Positions 8,164-15,766 of a stretch of DNA of 22,712 bases are shown here, in pieces. The translations under genes were made by a program, and so were the position numbers. The notes under the pieces are model-generated. The model was given only the letters and a program-made list of their open reading frames with translations, was not told the DNA's origin and did no database searches. How positions within the stretch are numbered: position 1 is the stretch's first letter; every line of letters starts with the position of its first letter. Location: contig JAQGKJ010000010.1 in NCBI GenBank assembly GCA_028290165.1, positions 1-22,712 on the forward strand, read 5' to 3'. This DNA is from Bradyrhizobium sp. (lineage in GTDB: Bacteria > Pseudomonadota > Alphaproteobacteria > Rhizobiales > Xanthobacteraceae).

Positions 8164-9828
8164 ATGACCCGCATCGACAACGCCCGCGTGATACGCGCCG
8201 CGCGCGGCAGCAAGCTTTCCGCCAAATCCTGGCTGACGGAGGCCCCGATGCGGATGCTGATGAATAATCTCGATCCGGAGGTGGGGGAAAAGCCGAACGA
8301 GCTCGTGGTCTATGGCGGCATCGGCCGCGCCGCGCGCGACTGGGAAAGTTTTGACCGGATCGTTGCGACATTGCAGCGCCTCGAAGGCGACGAAACGTTG
8401 CTGGTGCAATCGGGCAAGCCGGTCGGCGTCTTCCGCACCCACGCCGATGCGCCGCGCGTGCTGATCGCCAACTCGAACCTGGTGCCGCATTGGGCGAACT
8501 GGGAACACTTCAACATGCTCGACCGCAAGGGCCTGATGATGTTCGGCCAGATGACGGCCGGCTCCTGGATCTACATCGGCAGCCAGGGCATCATTCAGGG
8601 CACCTACGAGACCTTCGTCGAGCTCGGCCGCCAACATTATGGCGGCGATCTCCGGGGCAAGTGGATCCTGACCGCCGGTCTCGGCGGCATGGGCGGCGCG
8701 CAGCCGCTGGCGGCGGTCATGGCGGGCGCATCCTGCCTCGCGGTCGAGTGCCAGCCGTCGCGGATCGAGATGCGGCTGCGCACCCGCTATCTCGACCGCC
8801 AGGCGGGCAGCCTCAACGAGGCACTGGCAATCATGGAGCAGGCGAGCCGGGACCGGAAGCCGGTGTCGGTCGGCCTGCTCGGCAACGCCGCCGATATCTT
8901 TCCGGAACTGGTGCGGCGCGGCGTTCGGCCCGACGCGGTCACCGACCAGACCTCCGCACACGATCCCGTCAACGGCTATCTGCCGAAAGGCTGGACAACG
9001 GGCGAGTGGGAAGCACGGCGCGAGACCGACCCGAAGGGCGTGGCCAGCGCTGCGCGGAAATCGATGGCCGAACATGTCCGCGCCATGCTCGATTTTCACC
9101 GCATGGGAATTCCGGTAGTCGACTACGGCAACAACATTCGCCAGATGGCACTTGAAGAGGGCGTCAAGGACGCGTTCGATTTCCCGGGTTTCGTGCCGGC
9201 CTATATCCGGCCGCTGTTTTGCCGCGGCATCGGGCCATTTCGATGGGCGGCCTTATCCGGCGATCCCGAAGACATCTATCGCACCGATGCCAAGGTCAAG
9301 GAATTGCTGCCGGATAACGCCGCGCTGCATCACTGGCTCGACATGGCGCGCGAACGAATCGCGTTCCAGGGACTGCCGGCCCGCATCTGCTGGGTCGGGC
9401 TCGGCGACCGCCACCGGCTCGGGCTTGCCCTCAACGAGATGGTGGCGCGTGGCGAACTGAAAGCGCCGGTCGTGATCGGCCGCGACCATCTGGATTCCGG
9501 CTCGGTCGCTTCGCCAAACCGCGAAACCGAATCGATGAAGGACGGCTCCGACGCGGTGTCGGACTGGCCGCTTCTCAATGCGCTATTGAATTGCGCCAGC
9601 GGCGCCACCTGGGTGTCGCTGCATCACGGCGGCGGCGTCGGCATGGGTTTCTCGCAGCACGCCGGCATGGTGATCGTTTGCGACGGCACGCCGGAGGCGG
9701 CCACGCGAATCGGCCGCGTGTTGTGGAATGATCCCGCCACCGGCGTGATGCGTCATGCCGACGCCGGCTACGAGCTTGCCATCGATTGCGCGCGGGCGAA
9801 CAAGCTCGATCTGCCAAGCCTGAGCTGA
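8164..9828 (+). CDS. hutU: Urocanate hydratase HutU (canonical copy)
   Basis: A 554-residue NAD-dependent urocanase converting urocanate to 4-imidazolone-5-propionate. All canonical motifs are present: [13 protein letters not shown] (Tyr50), [16 protein letters not shown] (near 128-142), the NAD-binding loop [12 protein letters not shown] (171-182), FRW with Arg360, the signature [16 protein letters not shown] with catalytic-type Cys409 (equivalent to Cys410 of the Pseudomonas enzyme), and the C-terminal [16 protein letters not shown]. It sits between hutI and hutD with short gaps, exactly where the hut pathway needs it. It serves here as the reference for judging the divergent paralogue at 12310-14028. 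Confidence 0.97.
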   Translation: MTRIDNARVIRAARGSKLSAKSWLTEAPMRMLMNNLDPEVGEKPNELVVYGGIGRAARDWESFDRIVATLQRLEGDETLLVQSGKPVGVFRTHADAPRVLIANSNLVPHWANWEHFNMLDRKGLMMFGQMTAGSWIYIGSQGIIQGTYETFVELGRQHYGGDLRGKWILTAGLGGMGGAQPLAAVMAGASCLAVECQPSRIEMRLRTRYLDRQAGSLNEALAIMEQASRDRKPVSVGLLGNAADIFPELVRRGVRPDAVTDQTSAHDPVNGYLPKGWTTGEWEARRETDPKGVASAARKSMAEHVRAMLDFHRMGIPVVDYGNNIRQMALEEGVKDAFDFPGFVPAYIRPLFCRGIGPFRWAALSGDPEDIYRTDAKVKELLPDNAALHHWLDMARERIAFQGLPARICWVGLGDRHRLGLALNEMVARGELKAPVVIGRDHLDSGSVASPNRETESMKDGSDAVSDWPLLNALLNCASGATWVSLHHGGGVGMGFSQHAGMVIVCDGTPEAATRIGRVLWNDPATGVMRHADAGYELAIDCARANKLDLPSLS

Positions 9829-9840
9829 CGAAGGCTGGCG

Positions 9841-10428
9841 TTGAAGATCATCCGCGCCAGAGATTGCCGCACCACGCCATGGAAGAACGGCGGCGGCTCG
9901 ACGACGGAGATCGCCGTAGAGCCGTCCGGCGCCTCGCTGGACACATTCGCCTGGCGCATCAGCGTGGCAAGAGTTGCCGCCGATGGGCCATTCTCCGAAT
10001 TCCCAGGCATCGACCGTACCCTTGCCGTCCTCAGGGGAAAGGGAGTGGCGCTAACGATCGGAAGCAAAGCTCCGGTGACGCTTGAATGCGGAGCCGAGCC
10101 GATCAGCTTCGCCGGCGACATCCCCACGTCGGCGCGGCTTATCGCGGGCGAGATCACCGACCTCAATGTGATGACGCGGCGTGGGCGCTTCAGTCATCGA
10201 TTGCGGCGGATACCTCAGCCCGTGTCCTGCGAGTTCGGCGGCAGTGACATCGCGATCGCCCTGTCCTTCAACGGTAGCGCGACGCTGGGGTCCGAACAGG
10301 ACGTCGCGACGCTTGATCACGGAGACGCGGCGATCGTGCTGGGAGCGCGCGGTGGCTCGTTCCGGATTGTGCCGATCGGAGCAAGTGACTGTTATCTGGT
10401 GTCGTTGCATCAACACCATATGACGTAG
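9841..10428 (+). CDS. hutD: HutD/Ves family protein
   Basis: A 195-residue cupin-like HutD family protein. The N-terminus reads KIIRARDCRTTPWKNGGGST, with the family hallmark PWKNGGGST, and later FAWRISVARVAADGPFSEFP and FPGIDRTLAVLRG segments match the family. HutD proteins are encoded in many hut operons and have been proposed to tune hut expression or limit urocanate, but no reaction is established. The start is a TTG at 9841 with GAAGG 6 bases upstream and 12 bases after the hutU stop. It is the last gene of the plus-strand hut operon and converges on the PhnD-like gene with a 9-base gap. I see no clear terminator hairpin between them. Confidence 0.92.
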   Translation: MKIIRARDCRTTPWKNGGGSTTEIAVEPSGASLDTFAWRISVARVAADGPFSEFPGIDRTLAVLRGKGVALTIGSKAPVTLECGAEPISFAGDIPTSARLIAGEITDLNVMTRRGRFSHRLRRIPQPVSCEFGGSDIAIALSFNGSATLGSEQDVATLDHGDAAIVLGARGGSFRIVPIGASDCYLVSLHQHHMT

Positions 10429-10437
10429 CCGGGGCGA

Positions 10438-11250
10438 TCAGCCGGGCGCGTCGTATCCCGCCGCGCGTGCTTCAGCGTCCCACACCGTCATCAGGCGGTA
10501 GTCGTCGGTGGCAACCGGAGCAAAAGCCTGCAGACAAAGCCGTTCCCTCAATCCGGCGCAGGACTGAGCATCGCCGAAGGCCGCAAGCGAGGCCTGTAAC
10601 GCCGACACGACGTCGTCGGGACAGTTTTGGGAGGCGACGAGAAACGGAATAGGGGCCAGATCGGTCGTCGACACGATCCTGATCCGGGGCGCCAGGTCAG
10701 GCTCATGATGCAGCATCAGGTCCAGAGCATAAGAGTCGAGCGGACCGACATCGATATCGCCAGCGAGCAGCGCCTCAACTACCCGCCGTGGCGTAAACAA
10801 TGGCCCGATGCTCTCGCGGTAAAGCTTCCCTCCACGCTTTTGAAAATAGGGCAGCAGATGATGCCGCAGCGCGTTATAGCCGGAATGCGAATCCTCGACG
10901 GTATAACCGAGGCGGCCGCCAAAGGTATCCTCAAGCGATCCGAATTTCGAATCTGCCTGCACGACAAGGCGCGTGGCGTAGACCGGCTGGCCGGGAACCA
11001 GCGCCCCAGCCGGAACAGGCGCCGCGACCGGCCGTGGCTTCTGCGCGGCAAGCGCAAAAGGAAATCCGCACATGAAGGCGCAGGCGAGATCGGAGCGCGA
11101 CCACAACTCCGCCAGCGGCAATGGAAACGCATGATCGATCGCGCGCAGATCGACGCGAGACTCACGCGCCAGCCAGACAAACAGCTCCTTCCACGCCGAG
11201 GTCGCCGGCCCATTGACCGAATACATGCGTGCATTCGCGACGTACGACAT
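10438..11250 (-). CDS. PhnD-like substrate-binding-domain protein lacking a signal peptide
   Basis: A 270-residue protein with the periplasmic-binding fold of the phosphate/phosphonate (PhnD) family. It has an early MSYVANARMYSVNGPATSAW strand-helix, a middle FGGRLGYTVEDSHSGYNALR hinge region with the S-x-x-G-x-N-type ligand loop, and a late AGDIDVGPLDSYALDL segment. Unlike true importer binding proteins it starts directly with the domain and shows no hydrophobic leader, so it is probably cytoplasmic. It could be a sensor, an enzyme of the same fold, or an exported protein with a missed start; no upstream in-frame leader is evident. It is the last gene of the long minus-strand operon, 28 bases after the cyclodeaminase gene. 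Ligand unknown. Confidence 0.8.
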   Translation of the reverse strand: MSYVANARMYSVNGPATSAWKELFVWLARESRVDLRAIDHAFPLPLAELWSRSDLACAFMCGFPFALAAQKPRPVAAPVPAGALVPGQPVYATRLVVQADSKFGSLEDTFGGRLGYTVEDSHSGYNALRHHLLPYFQKRGGKLYRESIGPLFTPRRVVEALLAGDIDVGPLDSYALDLMLHHEPDLAPRIRIVSTTDLAPIPFLVASQNCPDDVVSALQASLAAFGDAQSCAGLRERLCLQAFAPVATDDYRLMTVWDAEARAAGYDAPG

Positions 11251-11278
11251 CGTTCAAACTTTCGGCGCGTTGCTTTGC

Positions 11279-12280
11279 TCAGGCAAAGCGAAGACGCTGA
11301 CCAATGCCCAGGCGCTCGGATTTCTCCAGCATGGCATGGCCCAAGGCAATATCGGACAGCGAAAGCCCGCGATGCCAGAACAGATTGGTCTCGGCGTCGC
11401 TCTGCCGGCCCGGCTTGAGGCCGGCGACGATCTGTCCGAGTTCCGCGTGCAACGTCGCTTCCGACAGCTTTCCGTCTTCGACATGGGCGCGCAGGCTGCC
11501 GAACTTGCCGCCCTTGCACTGGCCCCAGTCGTCGACAACCAGTTTTGTCATGATGTCCGTCAGCGAGAGCTCAACCGAGCTCATCGTTCCGTAAGGCACG
11601 ACGAATGCGCCCTTCTTGATCCAGTCGGTCTTCAACAGCGGTGTCGGCCGGTCGAGCCGGGAGGCCTCGACCACGATGTCGGCGCCCTCGACACAACTCT
11701 TCCAGTCCTCGGTCGCGACGACCTTCTTGCCGAGATCTCGGCTCAGTCGCTCCGCAAAACTGTTGCGGCTTTCTTCGCGCCGCGAGTGAACGCGGATCTC
11801 ATCGAAATCAAAGAGATGATTGAGCAACCGCACGTTCCAGTACGCCGTTCCCCGCGCGCCGATATGGCCGAGAATCTTTGAATCCTTCCGGGCGAGATGC
11901 TTGGCGCCGATCGCGGTCACGGCGCCGGTGCGCATATCGGTGATGCCGCTGGCATCCAGGATCGCCTTCGGCGCGCCGGTGCGCGGATCGAACAGCGCGA
12001 GAATGGCCAGCTCGGAAGGAAAACCGAGCTTGTAATTGTCGACGAAGTCTCCGACGATTTTGACGCCTGCGGAATCGATCGGCGCCTTGATGGCGCCGCG
12101 CAGGACGTTGAAATGCCCGTTGGCGACACCGGGCTCGAGATGAACGCGGGGTTCGATCACCGTTTCGCCCCTGCCCTGACTGGCGAGGCTGGCTTCGATG
12201 GCCGACAATATCTCGTCGTCGGTGACATTGAGTTCGTCGATGTCGAGGCGGTTGAGATAGGCGATATAGATCGGCGGCAA
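11279..12280 (-). CDS. Ornithine cyclodeaminase / mu-crystallin family NAD(P)-dependent protein
   Basis: A 333-residue member of the OCD/mu-crystallin family, which includes ornithine cyclodeaminases, alanine dehydrogenases and cyclic-imine reductases. Visible are the first-domain segment VKIVGDFVDNYKLGFPS with the conserved Lys, FDPRTGAPKAILDASGITDM, ITDMRTGAVTAIGAKHLAR, and the Rossmann loop LGHIGARGTAYWN. The usual GxGxQA is altered to GARGTA here, so the exact reaction is uncertain. The start is a TTG at 12280, chosen because a perfect AGGAGG lies 7 bases upstream; an in-frame upstream TTG (12304) would put this SD inside the gene. It lies 29 bases downstream of the divergent urocanase stop, with a HutC-type operator between. 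It may reduce or deaminate a cyclic intermediate of the pathway. Confidence 0.88.
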   Translation of the reverse strand: MPPIYIAYLNRLDIDELNVTDDEILSAIEASLASQGRGETVIEPRVHLEPGVANGHFNVLRGAIKAPIDSAGVKIVGDFVDNYKLGFPSELAILALFDPRTGAPKAILDASGITDMRTGAVTAIGAKHLARKDSKILGHIGARGTAYWNVRLLNHLFDFDEIRVHSRREESRNSFAERLSRDLGKKVVATEDWKSCVEGADIVVEASRLDRPTPLLKTDWIKKGAFVVPYGTMSSVELSLTDIMTKLVVDDWGQCKGGKFGSLRAHVEDGKLSEATLHAELGQIVAGLKPGRQSDAETNLFWHRGLSLSDIALGHAMLEKSERLGIGQRLRFA

Positions 12281-12287
12281 GCGTTGA

Positions 12288-12293
12288 CCTCCT
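12288..12293 (-). promoter_or_regulatory. Ribosome binding site fixing the cyclodeaminase TTG start
   Basis: AGGAGG on the minus strand, 7 bases before the TTG at 12280. It is the strongest SD near this gene and decides the start. Confidence 0.7.
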
Positions 12294-12305
12294 CGGCACT
12301 TCAAT

Positions 12306-12317
12306 ATGTCTATACAT
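12306..12317 (-). promoter_or_regulatory. HutC-type operator 4, internal to the long operon
   Basis: ATGTCTATACAT (plus-strand reading), identical over 12 bases to operator 1. It overlaps the stop codon of the divergent urocanase and lies 26 bases upstream of the cyclodeaminase start. A TTGACT at 12341-12336 (minus strand) may be a -35 element, though the matching -10 (TAATGT, 16-base spacer) is weak. It implies separate HutC control of the last two genes. Confidence 0.65.
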
Positions 12318-14028
12318 TATTGGGAGGCCGCCGAAAGTCAACAGACGGGGAGCGTCCGGGCGAACCGGCCTGGGAAGGCAGGCCCAACGGCACGGTCGCC
12401 GAAAGCCCGGAATGCTCGGCCTGCTCGATCGCGATGTCATAGCCGGCGTCGGCATGGCGCAACACGCCGATACCGGGATCGCCATCGAGAACGCGCTTGA
12501 GCCTCTCGGCGGTCGCCGGATTGCCATCGGCGACAATGGTCACGCCCGCGCTCACGCCGCGCCCGCCAAGGCCATGAATGGCAACGAGATCGGCGCCGGA
12601 CGAGCAATTCAAGAGCGCATTGAGGATCGGCCAGTCCGCGATCGCGTCCGAGCCGTCCATCATGTTCTCGGTTTCCCGATGAGGAAGCGCGGCCGAACCG
12701 GAGTCGAGATGATCGCGGGTGAAGGCGACCGGTGCGGAAATCCTGCCGCTTGCCACGGCGTCGTTGACCATCAGTGCAAGACGGCTGCGCTCGCCATAGC
12801 CAAGCCAGCCGATCCGCGCCGGCAAGCCCGTGAACTGAACATGCTCGCGCGCCTTTCCGATCCAGGAGGAGATCGGATGGTTGGACGAGAACGCCTCGAG
12901 GATCATGTCATCGATGGTGTAGATGTCCTGCGGGTCTCCGGACACCGCGATCCAGCGGAACGGCCCTATGCCCTGGCAGAACAGCGGACGGATGTAGAGA
13001 TCGACAAAGGAGCGCATCCGAAAGGCGTCTTCGACGCCGGCGGTCTTCGCTTCGGCGCGCAGGCTGTTACCGTATTCGAACACGATCGCGCCGCGATCCA
13101 TGAATCCAAGCATCGCGCGAACATGCGCGGCGACGGATTTTCGTGCCAGCGCGATCAGTTGCTGCGGATCGCCGGTGCGCATGGCGCGGGCTTCTTCGAG
13201 CGACAGTTCCACGGGCACATAGCCCTTCAAGGGATCGGGAAAGGTCTGATCGGTGACGATGTCGGGTACGATGCCGCGCTTGGCGAGTTCGGGTAGCACG
13301 ACGGCGGAGTTGGCGCACAGCGCCAGCGCCAGCGGACGCTGCTCGTCGCGCGCGGCCTGCCATTGCGCGATCGCGTCATCGAGACTGTCTGTGGTGGCGT
13401 CGCAGTAGCCGCTGGCGATGCGGCGATCGATGCGCGCCTGATCGACCTCGATCACCAGCGTCGATGCGCCCGCGAGTTTCCCGGCAAGCGGCTGCGCGCC
13501 GCTCATGCCGCCGCAGCCGGAAGTCAGCAGCAGACGGCCTGCGAGCGTGCCGCCGAAATGCTGGCGCGCGATCGCCATGAAGGTCTCGAACGTGCCCTGC
13601 AGGATTCCCTGGCTGCCGATGTATTGCCAGGCAGCGGCCGTCATTCCCGGATAGACGGTGAGGCCCATGTCGTCGAGCTTGCGGCGGTTGTCCTCGCCGC
13701 TCCATTCGCCGACGATATTGCCGTTGGCCATGATGACCAGCGGCGTCGTGGCCTGGCCGGGAAAGACGCCGATCGGTTTACCCGACTGCATGACCAGCGT
13801 CTGGTCCTCGCGCATGGTCGCCAGCGTAGCGACGATGCGATCGAAACTCTTCCAGTCGCGCGCCGCGCGCGCGATCGACATGTAGATGACGAGATTGTCG
13901 GGATCCTCGCCATTTTCGAGATTATTCTCCAGCAACCGCAGGATGGCTTCCTGCCGCCAGCCTTTGCAGCGCAGGACGCTGCCGCGCCCCGCTTTGACCT
14001 CCTTGCCGCGGCGCACGGGAATATTCAT
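12310..14028 (-). CDS. Divergent urocanase-family hydratase without the catalytic-motif cysteine
   Basis: A 572-residue urocanase-family protein, clearly homologous to HutU but rewritten at the active site. The NAD loop is kept (SGCGGMSGAQPL, 170-181), as are RPLFCQGIGPFRW and [19 protein letters not shown]. Changes against the canonical copy: YGGIG becomes YMSIA (49-53), [12 protein letters not shown] becomes GMTAAAWQYIG with the Gln lost (near 128-138), the signature cysteine becomes Gly407 (FTGLPARIGWLGYGER), and [16 protein letters not shown] becomes IHGLGGRGVSAG, four residues shorter. These are changes of substrate specificity rather than decay; the frame is intact and a perfect AGGAGG precedes the ATG. 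The candidate role is hydration of a modified urocanate (thio-, S-methylthio- or N-methyl). The C-terminus carries a short Pro/Ser-rich extension. Confidence 0.9.
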   Translation of the reverse strand: MNIPVRRGKEVKAGRGSVLRCKGWRQEAILRLLENNLENGEDPDNLVIYMSIARAARDWKSFDRIVATLATMREDQTLVMQSGKPIGVFPGQATTPLVIMANGNIVGEWSGEDNRRKLDDMGLTVYPGMTAAAWQYIGSQGILQGTFETFMAIARQHFGGTLAGRLLLTSGCGGMSGAQPLAGKLAGASTLVIEVDQARIDRRIASGYCDATTDSLDDAIAQWQAARDEQRPLALALCANSAVVLPELAKRGIVPDIVTDQTFPDPLKGYVPVELSLEEARAMRTGDPQQLIALARKSVAAHVRAMLGFMDRGAIVFEYGNSLRAEAKTAGVEDAFRMRSFVDLYIRPLFCQGIGPFRWIAVSGDPQDIYTIDDMILEAFSSNHPISSWIGKAREHVQFTGLPARIGWLGYGERSRLALMVNDAVASGRISAPVAFTRDHLDSGSAALPHRETENMMDGSDAIADWPILNALLNCSSGADLVAIHGLGGRGVSAGVTIVADGNPATAERLKRVLDGDPGIGVLRHADAGYDIAIEQAEHSGLSATVPLGLPSQAGSPGRSPSVDFRRPPNNV

Positions 14029-14030
14029 GT

Positions 14031-14636
14031 TCACGCCTCCTCGACCAGGGGAACCCATCCGGGCTGGGCCTTGACCCGCGCCAGCCACGCGCCAATCGAC
14101 GGAAATCGTTCCATGTCGTAACCGCCCTCCGGCGCCATCGATACGTAACCGAACATGCCGATGTCGGCGATGGTGTAGCGGTTATCGACAAGCCAGTCGT
14201 GGGTGGCAAGCCAGGCTTCGAGCTTCGCCAGCGCCATATAAGCGCCCTCCTGAAAATCAGCGATCCGGCTTTTCATCTGATTGGCGATGCCGCGCATGTT
14301 GTAGAACCGTGGCAACGCGAGGGCGCGCAACAGGTCCGCCTGCTCAAACGTCAGCCAACTCGTGACTTCGGCACGCAGGTAGCGGTCGTCCGGCAGCAAG
14401 GGGGAGCCTTCCGCCAGGTAAAGCATGATCGCCGCGGATTCCACGATCGTGCGGCCGTCCTCGAGTTCGAGCACGGGCACGCGGGCAAAGCGGCTCTTGG
14501 CGCAGAACGCCGGGTCGCCGGTCTCGCCCTTGGCCAGATCGAGGGTGACGCGCTCGAAGGGGATGCCGAGCTGCCTCAGCAGGATACGCACCTTCCAGGC
14601 ATTGCCGGAAAGCCGGCTATCGTAGAGACGCAGCAT
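14031..14636 (-). CDS. Glutathione S-transferase family protein
   Basis: A 201-residue cytosolic GST fold. The N-terminal thioredoxin-like half starts MLRLYDSRLSGNAWKVRILL, with a Ser/Asn active-site region at about 10-12, and contains the cis-proline segment ARVPVLELEDGRTIVESAAI, the usual glutathione-binding element. The C-terminal helical half ends LARVKAQPGWVPLVEEA. The ATG at 14636 has AAGG upstream. The stop is 2 bases from the divergent urocanase start, whose SD is inside the GST coding end, so expression is coupled. In this setting it might handle a thiol, thioether or electrophilic sulfur intermediate, but GSTs have many roles and the substrate is not visible. Confidence 0.92.
   Translation of the reverse strand: MLRLYDSRLSGNAWKVRILLRQLGIPFERVTLDLAKGETGDPAFCAKSRFARVPVLELEDGRTIVESAAIMLYLAEGSPLLPDDRYLRAEVTSWLTFEQADLLRALALPRFYNMRGIANQMKSRIADFQEGAYMALAKLEAWLATHDWLVDNRYTIADIGMFGYVSMAPEGGYDMERFPSIGAWLARVKAQPGWVPLVEEA
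14036..14041 (-). promoter_or_regulatory. Ribosome binding site of the divergent urocanase
   Basis: AGGAGG on the minus strand, 7 bases before the ATG at 14028 and embedded in the last codons of the GST gene. It sets the start and supports translational coupling. Confidence 0.7.
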
Positions 14637-14653
14637 GATAACCTTGCCTTTCC

Positions 14654-15721
14654 TCAGAGATACGACTGCATATCGACACCCATGGCCTTCTCGACCTCGG
14701 GGAAGACGGCGGGATCGAGCGCGCCTTTGCCGACCGGGAATTTCGACCGGTGCGCGATGATGACGGCGACGCGGCTGCCCGGCTTGGATTCTGAAATCGA
14801 CACCACCTCTCCGGTCTGCGGATCGAGTGTGCCGATCAGGTCCGGGAAGGTGGCCACGCGCTTGCCTGCAAAGTCCGCGGTCATGAACTCGTTGTAGACG
14901 CCGAGCACCGCTTCACCGTTCTTGCCGCGCACGGTCATCTGGCCGAGATCGAAACCGCCGCCATAGGCCACATTGTTCGCTGTGACTTCGCCATCCACCA
15001 GCAGCTCCCCGCCGAGGAATGTCGTGGTCGCACGAATGCGATCCGCGCCGCTGGCCGCGAGCATGGCGCGGCCGAGATCGAGCTGGAAGGTGATCGCACC
15101 TGCGGCACCGTTCTCCCTGATAAAACCTGCCGTCAGCGGACCCCGCGCGGCATAGATCAACCCACCATTGATCACGGCTGCCTGCCGCATCACATTCGAG
15201 GTGCGGACGATGTCGCCCTCCGCCAGAATAGCGAATTCCGAATTCTCGGCCTTGCTGCCGCTGCTTGCGATCTGGGTAATGGAAAGGTCGAGCCGCGACG
15301 CCAGCCCCATGCCGCCCATTTTCACGGTCGGATGTCCGCGCCCGTTGGACGCGGCGTCGATGTAATCGAGCCCAAGCGCCGCGGCGACCAGCCACGCATT
15401 GAAGCCCGGTACATGGCCGCAGATGACGCCGACCGGCGGCCTGCCCAGTTTTTCGATCAGCCGCCGCGCCGCGTTGATGGCGTCGCGCGGCTTGATCGCC
15501 CAGTTGGCAAACCCCGGTGCGCCCACCGCGGTCGCGGTGATGATGCTTGCGTCGGGATCGAGTTCATCAAGCCTGACCAGGCGAACGCCGCCATAGTCCA
15601 GCGCCATACGCCCCAGCCCGCGATTCTTGTCGACCGCATTTCTGCCGCTGCCGCCCGCCGACAGGAACAATCCCCCGACGAGCCCTGCTTCCACATCGTC
15701 CGCCGTCAGCATTCGCGCCAT
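14654..15721 (-). CDS. DUF917 family protein (S-methyl-thiohydantoin desulfurase-like)
   Basis: A 355-residue two-domain protein of the DUF917 family. The N-terminal part has ADDVEAGLVGGLFLSAGGSG, the family's glycine-rich opening, followed by VGAPGFANWAIKPRDAI and GVICGHVPGFNAWLVAAALG. The C-terminal part has PDLIGTLDPQTGEVVSISES and SRVAVIIAHRSK, the typical end. From memory, Pfam renamed this family after S-methyl thiohydantoin desulfurase, an enzyme of methylated-ergothioneine breakdown; older annotation calls it hydantoinase-associated. AAGGAG lies 8 bases before the ATG. It sits between livF (45-base gap) and the GST gene (17 bases), two genes from the divergent urocanase. If that urocanase makes an S-methyl thiohydantoin-propionate, this protein would remove the sulfur. 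The match of family to context is the evidence; activity is unproven. Confidence 0.85.
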   Translation of the reverse strand: MARMLTADDVEAGLVGGLFLSAGGSGRNAVDKNRGLGRMALDYGGVRLVRLDELDPDASIITATAVGAPGFANWAIKPRDAINAARRLIEKLGRPPVGVICGHVPGFNAWLVAAALGLDYIDAASNGRGHPTVKMGGMGLASRLDLSITQIASSGSKAENSEFAILAEGDIVRTSNVMRQAAVINGGLIYAARGPLTAGFIRENGAAGAITFQLDLGRAMLAASGADRIRATTTFLGGELLVDGEVTANNVAYGGGFDLGQMTVRGKNGEAVLGVYNEFMTADFAGKRVATFPDLIGTLDPQTGEVVSISESKPGSRVAVIIAHRSKFPVGKGALDPAVFPEVEKAMGVDMQSYL

Positions 15722-15766
15722 ATTCTCTTCTCCTTCGACCGCGATGGCGGCCTTTCCAACTGACGA

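Noticed and set aside
10428..10438. Terminator between the convergent hutD and PhnD-like genes
   Set aside because: The gap is only 9 bases and I see no stable hairpin with a T-run on either side.
12310..14028. The second urocanase as a pseudogene
   Set aside because: The frame is intact over 572 codons, the SD is perfect, structural and NAD motifs are kept, and substitutions cluster at the active site rather than being scattered.
12412..14121. Plus-strand frames of 294 and 252 codons across the divergent urocanase
   Set aside because: They show no domain signals and lie opposite a protein with strong urocanase homology and a perfect SD.
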